Shown: positions 1-8,000 of the stretch, piece after piece
Position numbering within the stretch: position 1 is the stretch's first letter
Layout of the letters: every line of letters starts with the position of its first letter
Source of the DNA: Belliella buryatensis
GTDB taxonomy: Bacteria; Bacteroidota; Bacteroidia; Cytophagales; Cyclobacteriaceae
DNA length: 64,000 nucleotides
Assembly: GCF_900188245.1 (NCBI RefSeq)
Contig: NZ_FZOK01000004.1
Location: 1-64,000 of the forward strand
Reading direction: 5' to 3'
Made by a program: the position numbers and the translations under genes
Notes under the pieces: generated by a model
Seen by the model: the letters and a program-made list of their open reading frames with translations, nothing else
The model's database searches: none
Told to the model about the DNA's origin: nothing

Positions 1-33
1 AGATTGATTAAAGAGGTTATTGAAGTGAATTAG
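1..33 (+). CDS. 3' end of an unidentified gene (partial)
   Basis: The first ten codons are open and end in TAG at 31-33, so this may be the tail of a gene that starts before the window. Ten residues are too few to identify it, and chance cannot be excluded. Confidence 0.2.
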   Translation, partial: RLIKEVIEVN

Positions 34-54
34 GCATTATTAAAGTGACGATAA

Positions 55-321
55 ACTAAACTGATTCTTTTCCCTTTTAAACACAAAGATAGTTTCATAG
101 AATTCAAATTTGATGGCGATAAAGTTAAAGTCTTTTTCCAATTGGAAAGTCCTTCACACAAAGTTGAGCTAAGGAGAATGATGCGGTTGCTTTTTTTTCA
201 TGACAGAATTGATCTCTCTTCTACCTACTTAGGATTAAACTTGGAATATGAAGAGATTCAAGAACTCAAAAAAGCCAAAATTAAGTATCTTGAAGGCCAG
301 CAATCAAAGTTTAGCTCATGA
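55..321 (+). pseudogene. Unidentified ORF fragment coupled to RhuM-Fic
   Basis: This frame is open from a stop at 52-54 to TGA at 319-321 and reads like protein, with stretches such as EFKFDGDKVKVFFQLE and EYEEIQELKKAKIKYLE. There is no ATG in the first half. The first in-frame ATGs are at 178 and 181, just after AAGGAG, which would give a product of about 47 residues. Its stop overlaps the next start as ATGA at 318-321, the usual sign of translational coupling. It is either a very small partner protein of the downstream Fic gene or the 3' remnant of a longer gene that lost its start. I do not recognise the family. Confidence 0.35.
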
Positions 322-1286
322 AGCAAACAGGAGAAATAGTAATTTATCAGTCGGGTCAAGGCGCTCCTTCTATTCAAGTGCTTCTTGAAAATGACACCAT
401 TTGGTTGGATCAATATCAGATTTCTGAATTGTTTGACACTGACAGGACATCAATAGTCAGGCATATCCGAAATATTTACAAAACCTCTGAATTGGATGAA
501 AAGGCAACTTGTGCAAAAATTACACAAGTTCAACAGGAAGGTGAAAGAGCAGTAAAGAGACAGGTTAAAATCTATAATTTGGATCTGATTATTTCTGTGG
601 GTTATAGGGTTAATTCCAAAAAGGGTACAGCCTTTAGAATTTGGGCTAATAAGATCATTAAAGATCATCTGGTAAAAGGTTATACGTTTAACGAAAAGAG
701 GTTACTCGAACTTCAAAAAACAATAAAACTTGTTAATAGAACAATCCAAAGTCTTGGTTCAGACGATCAGACTAAAGGTATATTTGAAGTTTTAGCTGAA
801 TTTTCGACTGCTTTGGATATTCTGGATGATTATGACCATCAAAGATTAAGTTTATCCGATACCCCAATCCAAGCTACTTTTAGAATATCCTACGAGGAAG
901 CAAATCATGCAGTAGAAGAATTAAAGAAAAGATTCGGTGGATCAAGTCTTTTTGGAAATGAAAAAGACCAATCTTTTAAGGGTTCAATTTCAGCCATAGA
1001 CCAAACTTTCGATGGCATAGAATTGTATCGAAGTTTAGAAGAAAAAGCTGCTCACCTTTTATATTTTGTTGTGAAAAACCATTCATTTTCAGATGGAAAC
1101 AAAAGAATTGCTGCCTGGCTATTCATTTGGTATTTGGAAAAGAACAAAAGTTTGTATTTTCCAGATGGTACTAAAAGAATCAGTGAAAGCGCATTGGTCG
1201 CTTTGACTTTGTTAATTGCTGAAAGCAAACCTGAAGAAAAGGAAATGATGATCAATGTAGTCGTAAATCTTATAAACAGAACATAG
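318..1286 (+). CDS. RhuM-family protein with C-terminal Fic/DOC domain
   Basis: The protein has 322 residues. The N-terminal half (about 1-125) matches the virulence-RhuM type: a DNA-binding-like segment with WLDQYQISELFDTDRTSIVRH, followed by a YNLDLIISVGYRVNS stretch and FRIWANKIIKDHLVKGY. The C-terminal half (about 190-320) carries the Fic motif H255-SFSDGNKR263, which fits HxFx(D/E)GNxR. Fic enzymes transfer AMP or other phosphate-containing groups from nucleotides to target proteins, and DOC relatives act as toxins in toxin-antitoxin pairs. The catalytic His, Asp, Asn and Arg are all present, so the enzyme is probably active. The target is unknown. The start is fixed by the ATGA overlap with the preceding fragment. 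The surroundings are accessory DNA with gene remnants, consistent with a mobile defence or toxin gene. Confidence 0.85.
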   Translation: MKQTGEIVIYQSGQGAPSIQVLLENDTIWLDQYQISELFDTDRTSIVRHIRNIYKTSELDEKATCAKITQVQQEGERAVKRQVKIYNLDLIISVGYRVNSKKGTAFRIWANKIIKDHLVKGYTFNEKRLLELQKTIKLVNRTIQSLGSDDQTKGIFEVLAEFSTALDILDDYDHQRLSLSDTPIQATFRISYEEANHAVEELKKRFGGSSLFGNEKDQSFKGSISAIDQTFDGIELYRSLEEKAAHLLYFVVKNHSFSDGNKRIAAWLFIWYLEKNKSLYFPDGTKRISESALVALTLLIAESKPEEKEMMINVVVNLINRT

Positions 1287-1301
1287 AAAGAAGGAAAGCC
1301 C

Positions 1302-1428
1302 ACAACATCACCTTGGATACAGCGGGCGGTTCAGAGTAAAGAAAGTTCAGTATATTTAAGAAGTTAGGAGTAGACTTGAAGAGAACGGCTCCGAATGCCC
1401 GCCGTCTCCAAGCTGAATCCCGTTAGCG
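1302..1428. repeat. attC-like imperfect palindrome
   Basis: Two arms of about 22 nt face each other across about 60 nt. The left arm is at 1311-1332 (CTTGGATACAGCGGGCGG...). The right arm is at 1393-1414, whose reverse complement reads CTTGGAGACGGCGGGC. The outer ends are CACAAC at 1301-1306 and CGTTAGCG at 1421-1428, which pair around an AAC/GTT core. This is the layout of an integron cassette recombination site: imperfect arms, a variable middle and a terminal GTTAG. The last base of the core does not match the classical GTTRRRY consensus, and no integrase gene is in the window. It could instead be an ordinary dispersed palindrome or a terminator-like structure. Confidence 0.4.
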
Positions 1429-1442
1429 AAAATTGAAAAACC

Positions 1443-1913
1443 ATGGAAAGCAATAATCTATATCACTACTTTCTGAAATACCTATTTCTTGGTTTGGGAG
1501 TAATATTGTCAATTACGTCCATTTTGTCTTGGTTCTTTCCGGATTTATTCTGGATAAATGGTGAGAAAATGGAACAAAATATCGTTACCACATTATTTTT
1601 TGGAATGATAGGAATAATTTGCTTCCCACTATTTATTGCTATTAAGGATAAATTTGTGATAGTAAAATTAGAAGGCCAAAATGTAACCATTAAAAATAGT
1701 GAGAACGAAAGAAAAATAAATTGGATGGAGGTGGAATCCCTTTCTCTCATACAATTTGTTTACCCTCCTTTGTATAAATTGAAAATTAAAGGAGATAGTA
1801 AAGTTTATTGGTTTAATACGGAAAATGAATTTATAAAAGCATCTGGTTTTGTAAAAGATTTGAGTGACATGGGAGACTTGATTCAGAAAAAGAAAAGAGA
1901 ATTGGGAATTTAA
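1443..1913 (+). CDS. Small two-helix membrane protein, unknown function
   Basis: The product has 156 residues with two hydrophobic segments at about 10-33 and 48-68, then a soluble C-terminal part of about 85 residues rich in Lys and Glu (for example NVTIKNSENERKINWMEVE). The arrangement resembles small orphan membrane proteins of the STM3941 or PH-like kind, but no family can be assigned from sequence alone. It follows the attC-like palindrome at close distance, as a cassette gene would. Upstream AAAAACC before the ATG gives no clear ribosome binding site, as is common in Bacteroidota. Confidence 0.65.
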   Translation: MESNNLYHYFLKYLFLGLGVILSITSILSWFFPDLFWINGEKMEQNIVTTLFFGMIGIICFPLFIAIKDKFVIVKLEGQNVTIKNSENERKINWMEVESLSLIQFVYPPLYKLKIKGDSKVYWFNTENEFIKASGFVKDLSDMGDLIQKKKRELGI

Positions 1914-1926
1914 TTATCCAAATCTT

Positions 1927-2199
1927 TTGACCACCAAACCATTTTCATATTTTATAGGGTGTAAAGTAGCTAAAAACTCAGTAATTCATGAAAACCTGAA
2001 ATCATTAGAAATCCCTTCTCAAAGATATGTAAAAGTGACAGCGAAAGGTGTAATGACAGGTTGTATTACTGAAGCCTGGGAGAAAATCTGGAATTCTGAT
2101 CTACAGCGAAAATTTGGTTTTGACTTTGAAATCTATGATGAAAGAAGCCTAGATTGGAATGACTCAGAACTGGATATTTACGTTTCAATATGTAGTTGA
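1927..2199 (+). pseudogene. C-terminal half of a Cass2/GyrI-like effector-binding domain
   Basis: The frame reads FSYFIGCKVAKNS, then IPSQRYVKVTAKGVMTGCI, then AWEKIWNSDLQRKFGFDFE and DWNDSELDIYVSI, closely following the second half of the integron-associated effector-binding (Cass2) family, related to the GyrI-like and AraC effector-binding fold. Full-length members have about 150 residues, but this piece has only 90 and begins with TTG or no clear start. The N-terminal half is absent, because the upstream DNA belongs to the membrane protein. It is probably a decayed remnant. The type member of the family came from a Vibrio integron cassette, which fits the attC-like palindrome nearby. Confidence 0.55.
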
Positions 2200-2410
2200 A
2201 ACCTATTTGACAGTCAATAGTAGGAGTCCTAATGAATAAAAACATATAGAAATGGAAAGTATTGAGCAAATCAACTATCTAAAAGTACCTGTTGAATCAG
2301 TATATAAAACACTCACTTCAGAAGAAGGTTATGGACAAGTGTGGACAAAGAAATTAAAAGTAAAACCTGAAGTTGGATTTATTAATGAGTTTGACTTTGA
2401 CGAAGAGTAT

Positions 2411-2420
2411 ATTACTAAAT
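2411..2420. repeat. Target-site duplication, left copy
   Basis: ATTACTAAAT here is repeated exactly at 2564-2573 on the other side of the inserted element. The identity extends to 12 bp if the preceding AT, which also belongs to the element end, is counted. Confidence 0.85.
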
Positions 2421-2563
2421 ATGTATATCCGCTTTCGCACCAGTAACCATATTTTATTACGCACACACCTTTTAATTCAGCTGTTGTCGACCGTCTTCCG
2501 GCGACGATTATCCGCTTGATCCCTTCGTTTTATTGAATTACTAGTGTCATTGCGGATAATCAT
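2421..2563. mobile_element. 143-bp MITE-like element
   Basis: The left end is ATGTATATCCGC at 2421-2432. The right end at 2552-2563, read on the opposite strand, is ATGATTATCCGC. These 12-bp inverted ends differ at two positions. The element lies between two exact copies of ATTACTAAAT and splits the SRPBCC gene. It has no ORF of useful length, so it must be moved in trans. A third copy of the end sequence, GATTATCCGC, lies inside at 2506-2515 and forms a perfect 10-bp inverted repeat with GCGGATAATC at 2552-2561. The parent transposase family cannot be named from this window. A 10-bp duplication is compatible with several IS families, including IS4 relatives. Confidence 0.8.
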
Positions 2564-2573
2564 ATTACTAAAT
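2564..2573. repeat. Target-site duplication, right copy
   Basis: ATTACTAAAT, identical to 2411-2420. Joining either copy to the flanks restores the SRPBCC frame as ACT AAA TTT AAA. Confidence 0.85.
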
Positions 2574-2838
2574 TTAAAACTGTGGAATTGAAAGAAAATA
2601 GCAAAATTGTTTGGGAATGTTTAGCTTCCGATGAAGAGTGGATAAGAACCAAAGTGTCTTTTGAATTAACTAGGAAAGACAAAACACAAACATAGACTTT
2701 TCCCATTTACTTCTTCATTAGGGCAAAGTTTATGGAGCAATGAATTCATGTACTTTTTTTTGTACTATTTATGATTTCCAAGAATTCTTTTACCGCTAAG
2801 AACCTTGTACTCTATTTTCAATATTTCTAATCAGATTT

Positions 2839-3867
2839 TCAAACACAATCTCGTAACACTGCTGCCGCTTTTTCGGCAGTAAGGTCTCTTTGTGGATTAG
2901 CTAGCATTTCATAACCCACCATGAATTTTTTCACAGTAGCAGAGCGAAGCAAAGGTGGATAAAAGACCATATGGATATCCCATTCTGCATGTTCTAGCCC
3001 ATCAGTAGGAGCTTGATGGAGACCCGCGGAATAAGGGAAAGAAACATCAAAAAGCCTATCGTATCGCTTGGTTAGCTTGCTGTACGCATCTGCCAAATCT
3101 TTGAGCTGATTGTCCGACATAGCTGAAAGGCTTGGTAAATGAACCTTAGGTGCGATCATAGCTTCAAATGGCCAAACAGCCCAAAAGGGTACCAATATCA
3201 CAAAAGTGTCATTTTGATCAATGATTCTCTCCTGCTTATTTAATTCTGCATGGACATAGTCCACGACCATGCTTGTTTGATGATGGTTTTGATAGTTTTT
3301 GAAGTTCAATTGCTTTTTAAATGGTTCATCAGGGATGCTTTCCTGTGCCCAAATCTGCCCATGAGGATGGGGGTTTGAACATCCCATCACTTCTCCTTTA
3401 TTTTCAAAAATCTGTACATAATTGATAAAATCCTTTGAACCCAATTCCTCATATTCTCTCTTCCAAGTCTTAACTACAGCAGTAACTTGCTCTAAAGATA
3501 GATTGGGAATGGTTTTGGAGTGATCAGGTGAAAAACATATCACCTTACAGATGCCACGTTCACTTTTAGCCTTGAAAAACTCACCATCTTCATACGATCC
3601 GGTAGGAAAATCGGCTGTTAGCGCTCCAAAATCATTGGTGAAGACGAATGTGTCTTGATAATCTGGATTGAGCTCTCCTCCTACCCTTTTATTGCCAGCA
3701 CAAAGAAAACATGCTGGATCATAGGAAATCTGTTCTGCGACTATGATATTTTCCTGTTGACCTTGCCAAGGTCTTTTGGATCTATGAGGTGAAACTTGCA
3801 CAAAAGATCCTGAAAATGGATTATATCTTCTGTGACTATGATCTTCGAAATTGAAAACTTGGGACAT
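2839..3867 (-). CDS. galT: Galactose-1-phosphate uridylyltransferase
   Basis: GalT swaps UMP between UDP-glucose and galactose 1-phosphate in the Leloir pathway in the cytoplasm. The 342-residue product, read from ATG at 3867, begins MSQVFNFEDHSHRRYNP. It has the zinc-binding pair C53/C56 in CFLCAGN and the active-site NPHPHGQIW at 165-173, with H169 as the nucleophile that carries UMP. A longer frame upstream exists but overlaps galM and has no family match, so the start at 3867 is preferred. It lies 40 nt after galM on the same strand, so the two form a galactose operon. The next gene downstream is the disrupted accessory patch. No galK is in the window. Confidence 0.95.
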   Translation of the reverse strand: MSQVFNFEDHSHRRYNPFSGSFVQVSPHRSKRPWQGQQENIIVAEQISYDPACFLCAGNKRVGGELNPDYQDTFVFTNDFGALTADFPTGSYEDGEFFKAKSERGICKVICFSPDHSKTIPNLSLEQVTAVVKTWKREYEELGSKDFINYVQIFENKGEVMGCSNPHPHGQIWAQESIPDEPFKKQLNFKNYQNHHQTSMVVDYVHAELNKQERIIDQNDTFVILVPFWAVWPFEAMIAPKVHLPSLSAMSDNQLKDLADAYSKLTKRYDRLFDVSFPYSAGLHQAPTDGLEHAEWDIHMVFYPPLLRSATVKKFMVGYEMLANPQRDLTAEKAAAVLRDCV

Positions 3868-3907
3868 GATTTTGGTATTAATAGGATTTGATAGGTGTTT
3901 TAAGAAC

Positions 3908-4993
3908 TTATTGAATCGAAAAATCATAAATGATTTCATTGATATAAGTCTCACGAGGCTGCAAGATAACATTTTGAAATTTACTCTGATTGACAGCATT
4001 TGGAAAAGCCTGTGGCTCAAAGCAAAAAGATGACCGCTTTTGAAAACTCACTCCATTTTTGCCTTTAAAATTTCCATTGAGAAAATTTCCAGTATAAAAT
4101 TGAATTCCGGGTTGATTTGTCCATACTTCCATTCGGATTCCTGTTTCTGGAGAATATGCTGATGCTGCTCTAGAGATTCTTTCAAGATCATCATCCTTAT
4201 CCAGTACCCAATTGTGATCAAAACCTTGAGCATATCTCAACTGCAGATCAGGATTATTAATAGCTGGAAGAATAGATTTTGGCGACCGGAAGTCAAAAAC
4301 AGTTCCTTCTACCGATTGGATTTCACCAGATGGAATCATCATGCTGTCCACAGGAGTAAAATTTGATGCATAGATAACAAATTCATGATTTTCAATTTGA
4401 TTAGATTCAAAGCCATTTAGATTGAAAAATGAATGATGGCTCAAATTCACTGGTGTTGCTTGATCTGTGTCAGCTGTATAGGTGATTTTAAATTCATCTT
4501 TTTCAGTAATTTCATAAGTCATGATTATAGTAAGATTTCCGGGAAAACTCTCTTCACCATCCTTTGAGATATGCTTTAAAATTATCCGACTTTGTTCTTT
4601 TTCCACAACTTCCCAAATCACATTATGAAATCCCTTTTCACCCCCATGAAGGAAGTTAAGGCCATTATTTGGTTTGAGTTGATAGGTAAAATCTCCAATC
4701 GAAAAACTTGCTTGAGCGATCCTATTGGCATATCTCCCGATAGCCGCTCCGAAATAGCTGTTTCCAAATATGAAATAATCTTCTGGTTGATTGAATCCCT
4801 GTACAACATCAGTCAAGTTACCCTCCTTGTTTTTGACTTTCAACTCCATCACCCTTCCTCCAAAGTTAGTGACTTTTATTTCCATCCCATTTTCATTGAT
4901 TAATAGGAAAGTTTTGATCTCTTTTTCTGAGGAAACGGAAGTTTTGCAACTCGTAAGAAAAAGTATTAGAACAAATGGAAAATGGATCTTCAT
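3908..4993 (-). CDS. galM: Aldose 1-epimerase, predicted lipoprotein
   Basis: Mutarotase interconverts alpha and beta anomers of galactose and other sugars before kinase action. The 361-residue protein from ATG at 4993 has a lipoprotein signal ending LFLTSC with C16 as the lipid-bearing Cys, so it works outside the cytoplasm, probably in the periplasm. Family landmarks are FGGRV, the GRYANRIA loop, LHGG, the HHSFFNLNG region with a catalytic His, and FEPQAFPNA with the catalytic Glu. A TTG four codons earlier is possible but less likely. It precedes galT by 40 nt. Its position beside the sulfatase-rich locus suggests it handles galactose released there, which is an inference. Confidence 0.93.
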   Translation of the reverse strand: MKIHFPFVLILFLTSCKTSVSSEKEIKTFLLINENGMEIKVTNFGGRVMELKVKNKEGNLTDVVQGFNQPEDYFIFGNSYFGAAIGRYANRIAQASFSIGDFTYQLKPNNGLNFLHGGEKGFHNVIWEVVEKEQSRIILKHISKDGEESFPGNLTIIMTYEITEKDEFKITYTADTDQATPVNLSHHSFFNLNGFESNQIENHEFVIYASNFTPVDSMMIPSGEIQSVEGTVFDFRSPKSILPAINNPDLQLRYAQGFDHNWVLDKDDDLERISRAASAYSPETGIRMEVWTNQPGIQFYTGNFLNGNFKGKNGVSFQKRSSFCFEPQAFPNAVNQSKFQNVILQPRETYINEIIYDFSIQ

Positions 4994-5024
4994 GGATTTT
5001 TTCAAGTTATTTTAGAACCTTATT

Positions 5025-5065
5025 AAAATATAAAAGAGGGGGATTCCCCCCTCTTTTATATTTTA
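5025..5065. terminator. Strong hairpin between GH128-like gene and galM
   Basis: The sequence forms a stem of about 18 bp: AAAATATAAAAGAGGGGG pairs across ATTC with the CCCCCTCTTTTATATTTT that follows. The tracts on both sides would serve as a T-run in either direction. It sits directly after the GH128-like stop (on the minus strand) and before galM, so galM-galT is probably transcribed separately. Confidence 0.85.
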
Positions 5066-8000
5066 CTCCACTTTAAGTTTCTTAGTAAACCACTGATTTC
5101 CATGTTGAATCAGGACTACATAGATTCCTTTTTGAAGTGAGTTATTGATTGTCACAGTTTGAGACTCTGTATTACTCATTGCATTTGAATAGATTGTCCT
5201 TCCAGTCATATCAGTCAAACTCACATATACTGGCACTGCTTCACTACTTGCTCCAGGAACCTGAATAGTCAAAGACTGACCTGCTTTTACAGGGTTTGGA
5301 AATACTTTGAACTCACTGTATTCTAGAAGGCTAGATGTATTTACTTCTACTTCTTGTTCGATCAGAGTTCGCATCATTTCTTGACCACCATCGTTACTAG
5401 TGATCACTATTTTATCGATTACAGGAGCGGCATTTTCAATAGGTGTAAGTTGAATAACATTTTCTCCAGCCTGCAATTCTAACTCTACGGTTTGAGTACC
5501 AGGCGATCCCCCCTCAAAGCAGAAGGCACCTGTTGGCAAAAAGTCAACAGTCTGAGCGGTACCATTGGTAATGATTCTCATTTTTCTTAGAACAGGCGTG
5601 AAATAATGAAATTCAACACTATAAATACCAGAATTATTAATATTAATATTTCTGAAATTAATCTGATTACTAATGTTTGAGCCCAAGTTAACAACCTGCC
5701 CATTTGAAGCAGTGGCGCAAGTTGGTGTTTGCATAGAACCTATAAGTTCAGCTTCTTCTGCTTCAAGTGAGATCATGGTAGGTGCAATTCTTTTTGATTT
5801 TTCAAGTTTAATTTTGTCAATAATCGGACTTGCACCGCTAAAAGGGTTGATATCTATCACATTTAGGCCTTCCTTAAGGATAACTTCAATTTTATGAATA
5901 GCAGAATTCCCGCCTTCAAAACACCAAAGTCCAGATGGAGCAGCAGATTGTGGAATAGGATTTTCTCCATTAACTCTCACTGAGAAAGCTCTAGCTACTT
6001 TACTGTAATAAACTATATATAATTCATATAGTCCTGATTCAGGTGCAATAACTTCCTCAAATCTAACTCCATTTGAATTATTATTTCCCATATTAACATA
6101 TTGACCTTCTGATGCTAATTCACAACCTTGAATAACTGCATTACCTAAAATTGTAGCAAACTCAGCTTCAAATTCAAGGCTTTCTTGGATAAGAAGTACA
6201 TTAGGATCAATTTGCTCTGGTAGTTTACCTTTACTAGCAACTGCTATCCTATCAATAGATACATTTCCACTAGCATAGCCTATCCTTACTTCATGGTTTC
6301 CGGCAGTTAGGAAATAGCTAAACTTTCGATCTTCTTCGTTGTAACTATGGTGAAACTTCTTCCAATACCATTCAAAAAGAGGATTTCCTAAATTTTGCCA
6401 CTTTCTGAAAGGTTCACCATCTACTGAAATCCAAAGACTATACTCTTCCTCATCAAAGGCTTGAATTTTTGCCCAAAATTCATATTCGTCAGCTTCTTCT
6501 ACAGTTATTTGATAAGTTAGGAAACCATCACTTCCTGGAGGGACAATACTGCTTTGTTGTGCTGAAGTAGAAGTGACATACTTTCCATTAATGGCCCTAT
6601 CAGCGCTTTTTATTTTCCATGCAGCACCGATATTTCCATTTTCTGCTTCAAAAAAATCAGCGAAATCTGTCTTTACCAATCCCCAAGTAAAAGAATCTGG
6701 AATGCAGAAACCTGGTTCATTTAAAAACAAATCAAAATCTGCCGGACCTGAAGTGAATGCAACCTGATCCAACAAAATATTAGAATTAGGGAATTCAATA
6801 GTTAACCTGTGCCTTCCTTCTCCCAAATCATAAAACCTTGGAATTTGAAACCAAGTAAATGAAGAGGCTACAAATGGAATTACTTGACTGAGTTCATTTC
6901 CATTGACCGCAATTCTGATGGATCCATTTCCACCCATATTTCTAGCTCTTATCCAAACTCGATATTGATCAGCACTTTCAGAGTCTAAATCAAATTCAAA
7001 ATGAATCTGTTGGGCAATAGGACTTTCACCTTCTTTATTTACATTTCCTCTGATATAATATCCATTGGATGCATTCTCATCTTGGATTACATTCCACTTG
7101 CTTCCTAAATAATCTCCACATTCAGCTTCAAAAGCGAACGAATTGACAGGTTTCGGGACAAATGGTAAATCCAAACCCTCCAGATTATTTGGTGAAGCGT
7201 AGGTATCCATTGGTATAGATGGATTTGATTCAAGAGCAAGAAATAATTCTCCAATTGAAGTTAAATTTCCATTTTCATCTGTATACTCTGAAGTTTCTGG
7301 ATTATTTGCAGGATCGGCAAGATCGGGATTAGGTGGGAAATACGCGTATCGCTCAACATAATCGAGACTTTCTAGATAAGGTAAAGCCAACTTCAGGAAT
7401 TCTTCTTGAATCGCTGTACTTCTATTTTCGTTAGCATTAAACTCAGTAATCCAAATAGGAAGTTGATAAATGTTATAGACATTTGTCAGGTAGTTTTTGA
7501 ACCTATTAAAAATTGCTTCTGGATTCGCATTAGGTGTGTTATTTGGATTACTACCATAATCATACCAGTGCACAGCCAAGAAATCGAATCTTACATCCCG
7601 TTCTTTTGCTATGCGATTAAATTCGAGTAGCCATGTTGTCGGTCCATTTTCCCTTGGTGCTGGTGAACCTAATCGAACCCCTGTACCCATAAGATTTTCA
7701 AAATAAGCAACAGCTACCTCAGGATCACACAAATTATTGAATTGCCCTGATTGTCCAAAGCAATTATCTGATTCGTTAAACCCTAAAATATGAGTTGTAG
7801 TTTTTAACCCTATCATTTGGTCAATATTTGCAGGAAAGGTACCACTTGCTCCCCAAGCCATCGGAACATAATCATAATTGGGCTTTGCTTTTTCATTCAA
7901 ATTCCAATTGTAAAACCAACCTGCATCTATTTGTTCATGGATTTTTCCTGTTCCTTTTTTGGTTACCCAATTCCAAGGGACTACTCGAATAAAGCTGACA

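Larger units (their letters stand above)
2252..2721 (+). pseudogene. SRPBCC/AHSA1-domain gene, interrupted by a MITE and frameshifted
   Basis: The intact part reads from ATG at 2252 to residue 64, where it runs into inserted DNA and stops at TAA (2444-2446). After removal of 2421-2563 and one copy of the 10-bp duplication, the frame continues without a break: EEYITK then FKTVELKENSKIVWECLAS and DEEWIRTKVSFELTRKDK. This is the expected order of the START-like SRPBCC (AHSA1/polyketide cyclase) fold. A second lesion follows. The frame stops at TAG 2693-2695, but the shifted frame gives IDFSHLLLH, the motif expected next, before stopping at 2719-2721. The gene is therefore dead twice over. Its former ligand is unknown. 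Confidence 0.8.

Noticed and set aside
2820-2900. Strong hairpin near 2860
   Set aside because: It is inside the galT coding region (Ala/Lys-rich end) and follows from codon repetition, so it is not counted as a terminator.
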